Below, piece after piece: positions 16,679 through 23,902 of a DNA stretch of 43,229 nt. Source of the stretch: Oscillospiraceae bacterium. GTDB taxonomy: Bacteria > Bacillota > Clostridia > Oscillospirales > Ruminococcaceae. Location: NCBI GenBank assembly GCA_020024475.1, contig JAHHTS010000011.1, forward strand, positions 1 through 43,229. Direction: 5' to 3'. The stretch's first letter is position 1. The number at the start of each line of letters is the position of its first letter. The position numbers were made by a program, and so were the translations under genes. The notes under the pieces are model-generated. The model searched no databases. It was not told the origin of the DNA and saw only the letters and a list, made by a program, of their open reading frames with translations.

Positions 16679-16961
16679 CAGAAAAAGCACTATCTTTTTC
16701 TGCCTGATGTGTGTACCTCGTGTCAGAGCTTACGGGGACAAAATAAAAGCTCACTGTTACATCGCTACACTTATATACTTTTCTTTTCTTGAAACACACA
16801 TCAGACAAAAGAAGATAGTTCTCTTCAAAAACTGCCGATTTTAATGGGACCTGACCTGTCCCGTGCGTATACTGTCCTTTAAATTAAAATACGCATACAG
16901 CATAGCTGCGTCGATAAACTCTTTATAAAACGAACTAATCATCGGCAGTTCTTAAAGAGAA
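16679..16961. ncRNA. candidate structured RNA/DNA element B
   Basis: A second gene-free stretch (16673-16980). A 25-bp stem, 16690-16714 with 16794-16818 (22 Watson-Crick pairs), abuts a 21-bp stem, 16819-16839 with 16941-16961 (19 Watson-Crick pairs). A 9-bp hairpin CAGAAAAAG/CTTTTTCTG (16679-16702) competes with the first stem. Inside the second stem are GGGAC/GTCCC (16846-16862) and TGCGTAT/ATACGCA (16864-16895). It shares TTTTCTGYCTG, CGCTACAC and GAAGATAG with element A in the same order. Most imperfect pairs would be G-U in the - strand RNA, so the transcribed strand is unclear. Confidence 0.5.
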
Positions 16962-16980
16962 TTAGGAAAGGGGTACATAT

Positions 16981-17217
16981 ATGGAAAATCTAAATTTAAG
17001 CAAAAAAGAAGTTGTTTCGGAAATGGAACACCTTTTAAGAATTGTAAAGCATACGAAAGAAAAGCCAGAAGATTTTGTAATGCCGGTCAGTGAAACAGCA
17101 AACATTTGTATGAATATTGTTCAAAGCATTTCTTCACTTTTAATTTCAGCTGGGTATGTGGTAGCTATTGATACGGTTGAATGTACTTTTACAATTTTTG
17201 AAAGGAAAGCAAAATGA
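16981..17217 (+). CDS. hypothetical early prophage protein (78 aa)
   Basis: Hydrophilic, mostly helical by eye, with a short hydrophobic stretch (SISSLLISAGYVVAI). AAAGGGG precedes ATG. It overlaps the next gene by 4 nt (ATGA) and starts a tightly coupled run of small genes that follows element B. No family recognised. Confidence 0.65.
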   Translation: MENLNLSKKEVVSEMEHLLRIVKHTKEKPEDFVMPVSETANICMNIVQSISSLLISAGYVVAIDTVECTFTIFERKAK

Positions 17218-17465
17218 GATACATCGTTTTTCAGTTTGTTGGAGAAGAAACAGTTTATCTTGTTCCAGAGAATGAGGACCAAGAACTTAAGGCTATATCA
17301 GAGTTAACAACACCGGATAGACTGAAACAAATAGGTGTTTTTGATAGTGAAATAGAGCTTGATTATAAATCAAGATGGTTCTTATGGAAAAAGCATAACA
17401 AGGAACATAGTCCAATAGTAAATGTAATTCAAAGGCAGAACAGAAATATTGATGCCTGTTTGTGA
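17214..17465 (+). CDS. hypothetical early prophage protein (83 aa)
   Basis: Soluble, acidic in the middle, with a Trp-rich RWFLWKKHNKEH motif. The start overlaps the previous stop (ATGA). No family recognised. Its position in a chain of overlapping early genes is the only clue to its role. Confidence 0.6.
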   Translation: MRYIVFQFVGEETVYLVPENEDQELKAISELTTPDRLKQIGVFDSEIELDYKSRWFLWKKHNKEHSPIVNVIQRQNRNIDACL

Positions 17466-17476
17466 GGTGTGGTGTT

Positions 17477-17725
17477 ATGTCAAATGAAAGAAATAAGTAC
17501 GCTCCACCTGATATAGTTAGATATCCTAAAATTTGTTCGCATTGTGGCAGAGAGTTTGATGTAACTACACCTTGCCCTAAAGTTAATAATGCACCAGTTT
17601 GCTATTATTGTTGCAGAAAGTGTGAGTATTCTAAGCATGTTTCGGGTTACAGTCAATGCAAATTAAAGTTAGATGCAAAACTTGCACATCAACAACAGAA
17701 AAAAGCAAAGAGAGGTAAAAGATGA
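17477..17725 (+). CDS. small zinc-finger protein
   Basis: 82 aa with Cys pairs C-x2-C (CSHCGRE), C-x2-C (CYYCC) and further Cys (RKCEYS, YSQC), consistent with one or two zinc ribbons, and a basic Lys-rich tail that could bind nucleic acid. An in-frame GTG exists at 17462, but GAGGTG (17464-17469) fits the ATG at 17477 better. It overlaps the following membrane-peptide gene (ATGA). Confidence 0.65.
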   Translation: MSNERNKYAPPDIVRYPKICSHCGREFDVTTPCPKVNNAPVCYYCCRKCEYSKHVSGYSQCKLKLDAKLAHQQQKKAKRGKR

Positions 17726-17883
17726 TAAGTTATTTGGTTTCATTTATAAGTGCAGCTACGAGCTTTATATGGAGTGTTGTGTGGCTTTGCATTTCTCTGT
17801 GTATTCTTATCTTGTCAGGTGTGTTCGTGTTGTCTCTTTGGAATGTTTATAGTGATGATTTCAAAGAGGTGTTTAAGAAATAA
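17722..17883 (+). CDS. small membrane protein (53 aa)
   Basis: Starts MISYLVSFISAATSFIWSVV and is hydrophobic up to a charged C-terminus (DDFKEVFKK). The start overlaps the zinc-finger gene by 4 nt and the stop overlaps the next gene by 1 nt, which strongly supports real translation. Function unknown. Confidence 0.65.
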   Translation: MISYLVSFISAATSFIWSVVWLCISLCILILSGVFVLSLWNVYSDDFKEVFKK

Positions 17884-18179
17884 TGGCAAAGAGAAAAGAG
17901 TTTATAAGACATTATTGCCATTTGTGTGGAAAGAACGGTGCTAGTGATCCTCTTGAACGACATCATGTATTCGAGGGAAGAAATCGAAATGATAGTGAAA
18001 AATATGGAGCAGTTGTCTATCTTTGTGGCCACGAATGTCATCGTGAAGGCAAGTACAGTGTACATAGAAATAGATTTGTTTCTTTAACACTCAAAGAGGA
18101 GTTCCAGCGAAAAATTATGAAAGAGCAGAATTGGACTGTCGAGGATTTCATAGAAGTCTTTGGCAGAAGTTATATTTAG
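17883..18179 (+). CDS. HNH-like zinc-binding protein
   Basis: 98 aa. C-x2-C (CHLCG), then ERHHVFEGRNR and CGHECHREG form the Cys/His pattern of a small HNH-fold nuclease of the type seen in phage recombination regions. The HH followed by Asn and His is consistent with a beta-beta-alpha metal site. The start shares a base with the previous stop (TAATG). It could act in recombination or DNA processing. Confidence 0.7.
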   Translation: MAKRKEFIRHYCHLCGKNGASDPLERHHVFEGRNRNDSEKYGAVVYLCGHECHREGKYSVHRNRFVSLTLKEEFQRKIMKEQNWTVEDFIEVFGRSYI

Positions 18180-18194
18180 TTTAAGGAGAAAGAC

Positions 18195-18605
18195 ATGAAT
18201 TATCTTAAAGTTCAGCAATTGATTATGAAATGTCCTGAAGTTTTTAGCGTTGATGAAGATTATAACAATTTCTTTTTTAGTGATGGCGTGGAAATCGTTA
18301 AGGTTCCTAAAATGGAATGTTGGCTTAATGCTGAGAAGTTCAAAAGAATTGAAGGGATATCACACCATTTTACAGAAATGGGAGCAATATTTATTAAGCC
18401 GACTGGAAAACTACAGAGAGCTGAAAGCTATGTTGCAAGTGAACTTGCAGGAGAAAATGTTAGATGTTGGATTAACGATCGATATTTAACCAAATACAGA
18501 CGATATGAGTTTATTGATGATGAGGAATGTGTTCAAGTATTTGATGCTGAAACAACTGATATCGTTGCAATTATTCAGAAAATGACAATTTCTGAGAAAA
18601 ATTAA
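18195..18605 (+). CDS. hypothetical early prophage protein (136 aa)
   Basis: Soluble protein without known motifs; mixed alpha/beta by eye. TAAGGAG precedes ATG. It is the last gene before the structured region and the Rep gene. No function can be given. Confidence 0.6.
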   Translation: MNYLKVQQLIMKCPEVFSVDEDYNNFFFSDGVEIVKVPKMECWLNAEKFKRIEGISHHFTEMGAIFIKPTGKLQRAESYVASELAGENVRCWINDRYLTKYRRYEFIDDEECVQVFDAETTDIVAIIQKMTISEKN

Positions 18606-18623
18606 AGAAGAATAATAGAAAAA

Positions 18624-18769
18624 TGGCCGCCAGACTGAGAAATCAGCTGACGGCTTTGGCATAGGTAAACTCGGCGGAAATGCCGATTAAGGTCCTCGTA
18701 ATAGGTATTAACAAATGAGCAAACCCTAAATATATAAATATTATTATAGTCAAAGTGTGGTGAAAAAGG
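18624..18769 (+). other. structured region before rep; candidate replication origin or leader
   Basis: A G+C-richer island in an A+T-rich region. Hairpin 1 (18626-18654) has outer GCCGCCA/TGACGGC and an inner CTGA-GAAA-TCAG tip with a GNRA-type loop. Hairpin 2 (18671-18686) is TCGGC-GGAAAT-GCCGA. Rolling-circle Rep proteins usually nick a hairpin next to their own gene, so this could be a double-strand origin; a regulatory leader RNA is the alternative. Confidence 0.45.
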
Positions 18770-19723
18770 ATGAGCAAGAAATTATATGAAAAAGAAAGAG
18801 ACAGTGTCTTATATCAAATTCAAGAAGATAACAATTTCTTTGAATCCAAAAGAGAGTATCACGCTAAGCAGATAAAGTCAGGAGATCAGCTGGAAGTTCA
18901 GGTTTATGAGTTATGGCCAACCGGGGCAAGTAGAAAGGGGGAAAAGAAAAAACCAACAAGAGAAGAACAGCAAAGGTTAAACAGAAAACATTCTGCCCTT
19001 AGATGTGTAAGACTGATAAATCGGAACTTCACGGAGAATGACAGCTGGATCACGCTTACATATTCAGAAGATAACCGACCAAAAGATGAACTTGAGGCAC
19101 AAAAGAGAATTCGTTCATATATTGGTAGTGTAAAGCGCCGGTTCCCTGAAACGGAACTTAAGTATATTTACACAACCGAATATGGTAGTAGTTGGGTACA
19201 TCATCATGTTGTTCTCAATGTATCAGATAGAGACAAATTGGAAGAACTATGGAGCCCTCTATCTGAGAGAAGCAAGAAAAAGAAGAACCCAAGTTACAGA
19301 ATAAAGAAGTATGGCCGAACCAATGCAAGAAGATTACAACCAGATGACTTCGGGCTCACTGGAATGGGAGTTTATATTTCAAAGGAAGGCAGCGGCGCAA
19401 ATAAAAAGAAATTTGTTTGTTCTAAAAATTTGGATAAACCTATCGAGATTAAGACAAAGAGCCTTAAGGGTAGAAGACTAACAAATTCATTTGTTAAAAA
19501 GCTTGCAAGAGATAAAGAGGCAGCAAAGCAAGAATTACTTAAATTGTTTCCGGAGTATCAGTTTAACGATATTCAAGTGCTGCAAACCCCGTACACAAAA
19601 GGTTATTACTTGTACCGGCAACTAAAATATATAGATAGTGGCCAGAAAGGAGATTTGTATGAAAAGAAGAAATCAAAACAAAAACCTTTGTCACATAAAT
19701 GCGACCATAACAAAACAAACTAG
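18770..19723 (+). CDS. HUH-endonuclease Rep-like protein
   Basis: 317 aa. It shows the arrangement of rolling-circle Rep proteins of the phage/plasmid Rep (G2P-like) type: a WITLTYSEDN strand (motif 1 region), the metal-binding HUH motif WVHHHVVLN (H144-H146) and a catalytic-Tyr motif GVYISKE (Y202). It would nick one DNA strand and stay covalently attached by Tyr202. It is the only replication initiator I can recognise in this prophage; no helicase loader, primase or DnaA-like gene is seen. Its 3' end overlaps the next small gene by 65 nt. Confidence 0.8.
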   Translation: MSKKLYEKERDSVLYQIQEDNNFFESKREYHAKQIKSGDQLEVQVYELWPTGASRKGEKKKPTREEQQRLNRKHSALRCVRLINRNFTENDSWITLTYSEDNRPKDELEAQKRIRSYIGSVKRRFPETELKYIYTTEYGSSWVHHHVVLNVSDRDKLEELWSPLSERSKKKKNPSYRIKKYGRTNARRLQPDDFGLTGMGVYISKEGSGANKKKFVCSKNLDKPIEIKTKSLKGRRLTNSFVKKLARDKEAAKQELLKLFPEYQFNDIQVLQTPYTKGYYLYRQLKYIDSGQKGDLYEKKKSKQKPLSHKCDHNKTN

Positions 19724-19880
19724 ATATTGGCTTAACTATATCTGTGTTATGAATGGTTGGCCAGAACGAGATATTGGCAGAGCAATAGATTTGCTAATGA
19801 AAACATATATACGGAACTATGAATTACAAAAAGAGAATGAAAAAGGAAGAAAAGAAAATGAACCAGGGAATAAAGACTAA
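19659..19880 (+). CDS. small basic protein overlapping rep
   Basis: 73 aa; ATG at 19659 has GAAAGGAG upstream and begins inside rep. The middle part (ITKQTRYWLNYICVMNGW, then RDIGRAIDLLMKTYI) could be a ribbon-helix-helix or similar DNA-binding fold, so it may regulate rep or act as an accessory. This is inference from size and position only. It overlaps the next gene. Confidence 0.6.
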   Translation: MKRRNQNKNLCHINATITKQTRYWLNYICVMNGWPERDIGRAIDLLMKTYIRNYELQKENEKGRKENEPGNKD

Positions 19881-20115
19881 AAATAAATCATCATTGAAAG
19901 TAGGTAACTATGTTATCGTACATAGAAAAAAGAGTAAGGAAGATGTAGGACCAGAAGAAGGAATTATTTGTTATATTCCACCACATAAGAAATATTTTCA
20001 AGTGCAGTTCTTCAAACAACCTTCCGGTAAACCTTTGTATAAGCAGCGGTTCTTTGCTTCAGATCTAGAGAGATCCAGAAGACCAAGGAGTTATCAAGGA
20101 AGATTAGAAAGATAA
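19858..20115 (+). CDS. hypothetical basic protein (85 aa)
   Basis: Highly basic with a small beta-rich core (VGNYVIVHRKKS, GIICYIPPHKKYFQVQFF), reminiscent of SH3-like nucleic-acid-binding folds. The start at 19858 has AAAAGGAAG upstream; an earlier in-frame ATG at 19819 has none. No family assigned. Confidence 0.55.
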   Translation: MNQGIKTKNKSSLKVGNYVIVHRKKSKEDVGPEEGIICYIPPHKKYFQVQFFKQPSGKPLYKQRFFASDLERSRRPRSYQGRLER

Positions 20116-20160
20116 AATTATACTGCTGAATACAAGATAAAATTTTGTGGAGGAAATTGT

Positions 20161-20247
20161 ATGTTAAGTTACATACTCGTATCAGTAATAAGTGCAACAG
20201 TCGGATATTTTGTTGCTTGCTTGTGTTACATTAGTAAGGATAATTGA
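20161..20247 (+). CDS. tiny membrane protein (28 aa)
   Basis: MLSYILVSVISATVGYFVAC then a short charged tail. The ribosome binding site GGAGGAAA just before ATG is strong. One transmembrane helix; function unknown. Confidence 0.5.
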   Translation: MLSYILVSVISATVGYFVACLCYISKDN

Positions 20248-20357
20248 AGAACAAATATCATTTACTTTAAGTTGATGCCAATTAAAATATTTGCAGCAAA
20301 TTGCAACAGCTAATCAGGTATTATATTTATGTGATACAAAAGAAAGGAGATAATACA

Positions 20358-20693
20358 ATGCTATACAATGTATCTGTAGAGTGCACAAATAAACAGTTAT
20401 TGAATATGATAGAGGTTCTTTCTCGGGATAAGAAACCAAATGAAGAATTTGTAAATCAAATATCAGAAAGCAGTTTATGTCATCATTCATGCCAATTTAA
20501 TGAACACGAGATAGGCGAAATACTTGATACAATAAAAGAAATTGAACTTAGAAAAATTAACCAGCCTTATGAAACAAACAAAGTTCGAATCAAAAAGCTG
20601 GTTAATGAAAACAAAAAAATTCTTAAGTACAATATCTTGGTTGCGATAGTCAATATAATTATTGCATTGATTACTGTTGTCTATGTCAATTAA
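20358..20693 (+). CDS. hypothetical protein with C-terminal membrane anchor (111 aa)
   Basis: ATG at 20358 is preceded by AAAGGAGAT. The soluble N-terminal ~85 residues include CHHSC; one C-terminal transmembrane segment (ILVAIVNIIIALITVVYV) follows. It ends directly against the end of a leftward gene with no gap. No family recognised. Confidence 0.6.
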   Translation: MLYNVSVECTNKQLLNMIEVLSRDKKPNEEFVNQISESSLCHHSCQFNEHEIGEILDTIKEIELRKINQPYETNKVRIKKLVNENKKILKYNILVAIVNIIIALITVVYVN

Positions 20694-21047
20694 CTATTTG
20701 AGCTCCATTGTTATTTTATGTGTTGTAGTGTCTACAGGCTTACTGCAAGAATCTACGATATTAATTTCAGGTCTATTTTTATTATTCTCAAGTAATTTTT
20801 GGTCAACTATAGCGTTAGCAATTTTGGAGATGGTTTCTGGGTCATTGGTTATTTGTTTAACAATATAGTTGATTGTCGCATTATTGAGGTTCATGTTATT
20901 GTCCCCATTATTGATATTATTGCCACTGTTGTTTTTACCTGAAATGCTAACATTATTTTTTGTTTCTTTTGCTTTAAAAAAAGAGAAAATGGCACATCCA
21001 GCAGAAATCACTGCACATATTATACTTATGGTTTCATAAGTGCTCAT
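20694..21047 (-). CDS. leftward membrane-anchored prophage protein (117 aa)
   Basis: The only leftward gene inside the rightward early/late region. AAGGAGGTG lies 9 nt before ATG at 21047. An N-terminal transmembrane segment (ISIICAVISAGCAIFSFF) is followed by an Asn-rich spacer (SGKNNSGNNINNGDNN) and a helical C-terminal part. An independent, opposite-strand membrane protein within a lytic operon is typical of genes expressed in the lysogen, such as superinfection-exclusion proteins. That role is inferred; no family is recognised. Confidence 0.65.
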   Translation of the reverse strand: MSTYETISIICAVISAGCAIFSFFKAKETKNNVSISGKNNSGNNINNGDNNMNLNNATINYIVKQITNDPETISKIANAIVDQKLLENNKNRPEINIVDSCSKPVDTTTHKITMELK

Positions 21048-21148
21048 AATAAAACACCTCCTTCCTAATTTAATTTTACTGTAAAGCGAAGTTTTTTCAA
21101 TAGTATAAATTAAGTTCAGGAAGGTAGTATTTGAAAGAAGGTGATAGA

Positions 21149-21220
21149 TTGAAAATTGTTTTAGAGAGCGTAGGGATAGCAACTGTTATTTGTACTGCTG
21201 TAACAGCGGTATTACATTAA
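21149..21220 (+). CDS. possible 23-aa membrane peptide
   Basis: TTG start with GAAGGTG upstream, encoding a charged start (MKIVLES) and one hydrophobic stretch. It lies just before the late-regulator gene. Very small, so doubtful. Confidence 0.35.
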   Translation: MKIVLESVGIATVICTAVTAVLH

Positions 21221-21240
21221 TAAATAAAAAGGGGTGTAAA

Positions 21241-21669
21241 ATGGAGATTTGGAAACAAGTGGCCATTGATGATTTGACAAGATTTAAATATCTTAAAGAG
21301 AGCATAATATCAATGGAAAAGGAAATAAAAGATATAGATGCCTTTGTTCTATCATCTGGAAATGGTGGTGATGCAGTTCGTGTTCAGGGCGGAGGAGTAT
21401 CTATTGAGGACAAGTATAATAACTATATTGTGAAAAGAGATAAACTATTACATCAGGTCCGGCAGAATAAAGCAGATTATGAAAGCATCAAAAATGCAAT
21501 TTCAAAATTAAATGCTGATGAACAAAAAATACTTGAGATTGCATATATTGATAGAAAGTCAATGTATATTGATGTAATCTGCGAGAAATTTAATATTGAA
21601 ATAGCTCAAGCATATAGATATGTAAATAGTGCGTTGAAGCAGTATCTAAGGGTTCGCTACGGATATTGA
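21241..21669 (+). CDS. ArpU/RinA-like late transcriptional regulator (sigma-70 region 4-like)
   Basis: 142 aa. The N-terminal two-thirds are helical/coiled coil. The C-terminal LNADEQKILEIAYIDRKS...YRYVNSALKQYL is a sigma-region-4-type helix-turn-helix, as in ArpU, RinA and DUF1492 regulators that switch on the packaging and structural genes of Firmicutes phages. It lies at the end of the early region, the standard place. ATG at 21241 with AAAGGGG is chosen over a longer upstream open frame. Confidence 0.8.
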   Translation: MEIWKQVAIDDLTRFKYLKESIISMEKEIKDIDAFVLSSGNGGDAVRVQGGGVSIEDKYNNYIVKRDKLLHQVRQNKADYESIKNAISKLNADEQKILEIAYIDRKSMYIDVICEKFNIEIAQAYRYVNSALKQYLRVRYGY

Positions 21670-21694
21670 CAATCTTTGACATTACTTGTATAAT
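21666..21694 (+). promoter_or_regulatory. consensus promoter before higBA
   Basis: TTGACA 21666-21671, exactly 17 nt, TATAAT 21689-21694. It overlaps the stop of the late-regulator gene. A perfect match at both boxes suggests strong, lysogen-active transcription of the toxin-antitoxin pair, presumably repressed by HigA. Confidence 0.8.
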
Positions 21695-21742
21695 ATAATT
21701 AACCTTAGAGGTAAATATACAAAAGAATGTTGAGATGATTTT

Positions 21743-22039
21743 TTGCAAATTAAATATAAATCAAAAAAAATGGAAAAAATATGTACAGATGCTAAATCAG
21801 CTCAAAAAGTGTACGGAAATAGGATGGCAGAGCTAATACATCAACGTATAGACCAGCTATTATCAATGGATACTGTTGAAATGTTGATTAAATTTCGTGT
21901 AGGCAGATGCCATGCTTTGACTGAGAATAGAAAAGGACAATACGCAATGGATCTAGAACATCCGTATCGTCTTGTATTTACTAAAGAGGAAAATGAAGTT
22001 CAGATAGCAATGATTATTGAGATTACTGACTATCATTGA
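21743..22039 (+). CDS. higB: HigB-type toxin (RelE superfamily)
   Basis: 98 aa, normal for a HigB/'plasmid maintenance killer' ribosome-dependent mRNA interferase. Family landmarks are IKYKSKKMEKICTD at the start, then RCHALTENRKGQYAMDLEHPYRL and a terminal EITDYH. Starting at TTG 21743 recovers the conserved N-terminal strand; the first in-frame ATG (21770) would remove it. Toxin precedes antitoxin, the usual hig order, with a 30-nt gap. Confidence 0.88.
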   Translation: MQIKYKSKKMEKICTDAKSAQKVYGNRMAELIHQRIDQLLSMDTVEMLIKFRVGRCHALTENRKGQYAMDLEHPYRLVFTKEENEVQIAMIIEITDYH

Positions 22040-22069
22040 GAATTTATATAGAATGGAAAGGAGATAACA

Positions 22070-23119
22070 ATGATTAAGAGCCGTACGTATATTGCAACTC
22101 CTCCAGGCGCAACAATCAAAGAACAACTTATTGATAGAGGTTTAACACAAAAAGAATTTTCTATAAGAATGGGTTTATCAGAAAAGCATATCAGCAGATT
22201 AATAAGCGGAGACGTTCAATTGACACCTGATGTTGCACATAGGTTGGAAATGGTACTTGGAATACCTGCGAATTTTTGGAGCAATCTTGAAGCCATATAT
22301 CGTGAAAAAGTTATCAAAGCAAATGAAGAAAATCAAATGGATGAAGATATAGAAATTGCGAAAAAAATGCCATATAAAGAAATGGCGAAATATAGCTGGA
22401 TACCCGACCGGTCAAAAAATGTCGATAAAGTTATAAATCTTCGCAAATACTTTGAGGTAACTAGATTATCTTATCTTACAAATTTTCAACTAAACCAAAT
22501 AGCATGTCGAAGACAATCTCAAACAGATAAGTCAGATTATGCACTTATTGCATGGGCACAGGAAGCAAAGTTGGAAGCAAGAGAAATAGAAACATCAGAT
22601 ATAGATTTGAAAACCTTATCTGAAAAACTTCCGGAAATAAGAAAAATGTCTACCAAGAATCCAAAAGATTTCTGCCCTGAGCTCAGAAAAATTCTCGCTG
22701 ATTGTGGAATTGCGTTGATTTTTCTTCCACATATCAGTGGATCGTTTTTAAGTGGGGCTACTTTTTATGATGGAAATAAAATAGTTGTTGGACTAACTGT
22801 AAGAGGAAAAGACGCAGATAAATTCTGGTTTAGTTTTTTTCATGAAATAGGTCATGTTTTGTTAGGACATATAAATAACAAATTGGGTTTGTCAGAGGAT
22901 GAAGAGAAAGAAGCAGATCAATTTGCGAGAGATAGCTTGATTCCACCAGAGAAATTTAATCAATTTATTGAAAAAAGAAACATTAATAAAAAAGATATTA
23001 TATCATTTGCTGAATCAATGGGAATTGATTGTGGGATAGTGGTAGGTAGACTTCAAATCGAAGGAGTTATTGACTTTGGTTGGTTTAATGATCTTAAAAA
23101 ACAATATGTCATCAATTAA
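22070..23119 (+). CDS. higA: HigA antitoxin fused to an ImmA/IrrE-type metallopeptidase
   Basis: 349 aa. Residues 10-75 are a HigA XRE domain (GLTQKEFSIRMGLSEKHISR, then ANFWSNLEA). Residues 195-320 are an ImmA/IrrE (COG2856) domain with zinc motif HEIGH (H258, E259, H262) and a downstream EKEADQFA helix giving the third ligand. It should neutralise HigB and repress its own promoter; the peptidase half could cut a repressor or the protein itself in response to stress. AAAGGAG precedes ATG. Fused HigA-ImmA proteins about this long occur in Firmicutes. Confidence 0.88.
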   Translation: MIKSRTYIATPPGATIKEQLIDRGLTQKEFSIRMGLSEKHISRLISGDVQLTPDVAHRLEMVLGIPANFWSNLEAIYREKVIKANEENQMDEDIEIAKKMPYKEMAKYSWIPDRSKNVDKVINLRKYFEVTRLSYLTNFQLNQIACRRQSQTDKSDYALIAWAQEAKLEAREIETSDIDLKTLSEKLPEIRKMSTKNPKDFCPELRKILADCGIALIFLPHISGSFLSGATFYDGNKIVVGLTVRGKDADKFWFSFFHEIGHVLLGHINNKLGLSEDEEKEADQFARDSLIPPEKFNQFIEKRNINKKDIISFAESMGIDCGIVVGRLQIEGVIDFGWFNDLKKQYVIN

Positions 23120-23188
23120 TTTTAAAATGATAAAAACATGATATGAAATTTTAATTTATCTATGTTATAATTTAAAATGTAAAGAATT

Positions 23189-23222
23189 AAGAGACAGGCT
23201 TTAATTAGTTTGTCTCTTTTGT
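23189..23222 (+). terminator. terminator after higBA
   Basis: AAGAGACA (23189-23196) pairs with TGTCTCTT (23211-23218) and is followed by T-rich sequence. It separates the toxin-antitoxin pair from the packaging module. Confidence 0.65.
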
Positions 23223-23363
23223 TATGGATAAAAGGGAAAGTCTATCATTGAAATATTGCAGGGGTGGGAGCTTATGATAGAAGAAATGAAGTTTGATAAA
23301 ACTAAATAATAACTAAGAAAACAGCGTTAAACTGTTCTCTTTTATTTTGAAAAGGAAAATGAA

Positions 23364-23735
23364 ATGCTAAAATCTTGTAAGTACTGTGGAAGAATACACG
23401 ATTCTAAGTTTGATTGTGGAAGAAAGCCTAAGAGCAAATACAAGCGTAAAGAAAGTGAGCAAATCAGATACACAACACCTATGAAGAGAAAGTCTGTTGA
23501 AATCAAAGAAAGTGCTAACTATCTGTGCGAGGTTTGTAGAGATAAAGGGAAGTTCGTAACCAGCGGGCTTGAAACACATCACATAGAAAAGCTTGTTGAT
23601 AGACCTGATTTAGCTTTAGATAACAACAACTTGATTTGCCTGTGCAGAAACTGTCACGAACAGGCTGAAAAAGGTTATATAGATGTTAGTTATTTGCGAG
23701 AACTGGCAAGAAAAAGAGAAGAAAAGGCGAGGTAG
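23364..23735 (+). CDS. phage HNH endonuclease
   Basis: 123 aa. A zinc-binding C-x2-C at the N-terminus (CKYCGR) is followed by the classical HNH module CEVC...LETHHIEKLVDRPDLALD-N...CRNCHEQAE. In HK97-like cos phages an HNH protein encoded next to the terminase small subunit is needed for efficient cos cleavage. The position directly before terS fits that role. Confidence 0.92.
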   Translation: MLKSCKYCGRIHDSKFDCGRKPKSKYKRKESEQIRYTTPMKRKSVEIKESANYLCEVCRDKGKFVTSGLETHHIEKLVDRPDLALDNNNLICLCRNCHEQAEKGYIDVSYLRELARKREEKAR

Positions 23736-23812
23736 CCCCCCACTATTTCAAATAAATTTTGGATAAGTGCCAGGGAACCGACGCCGGGGTTTTCGAGATA
23801 AAATATTCCCCA
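23732..23812 (+). other. candidate cos site region
   Basis: The 167-bp gap between the HNH and terS genes holds a C-run (CCCCCC, 23735-23740) and G+C-rich GACGCCGGGG (near 23780-23789) in otherwise A+T-rich DNA. cos sites of HNH-type Firmicutes phages lie here. The exact cut sites cannot be told from sequence alone. Confidence 0.4.
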
Positions 23813-23902
23813 AATGAGAAATTTCGGAAAAGAGATAAGTCAGAGCTAAATATAATAATATAAATATACATTATAGCGAAACTAACGAAAGGAGTGATTT
23901 TT

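Noticed and set aside
15822..16980. Elements A and B as a known large phage RNA such as GOLLD or ROOL
   Set aside because: Each is only about 300 nt and I recognise no signature of those families, so no family name is given.
17750..17944. Cys-rich 64-codon frame overlapping the 53-aa membrane protein and the HNH-like gene
   Set aside because: The other two frames are linked by stop-start overlaps and have sensible products; this one has no ribosome binding site.
23274..23309. 11-codon frame after the higBA terminator
   Set aside because: It has a G-rich upstream stretch but is too short to support as a gene.
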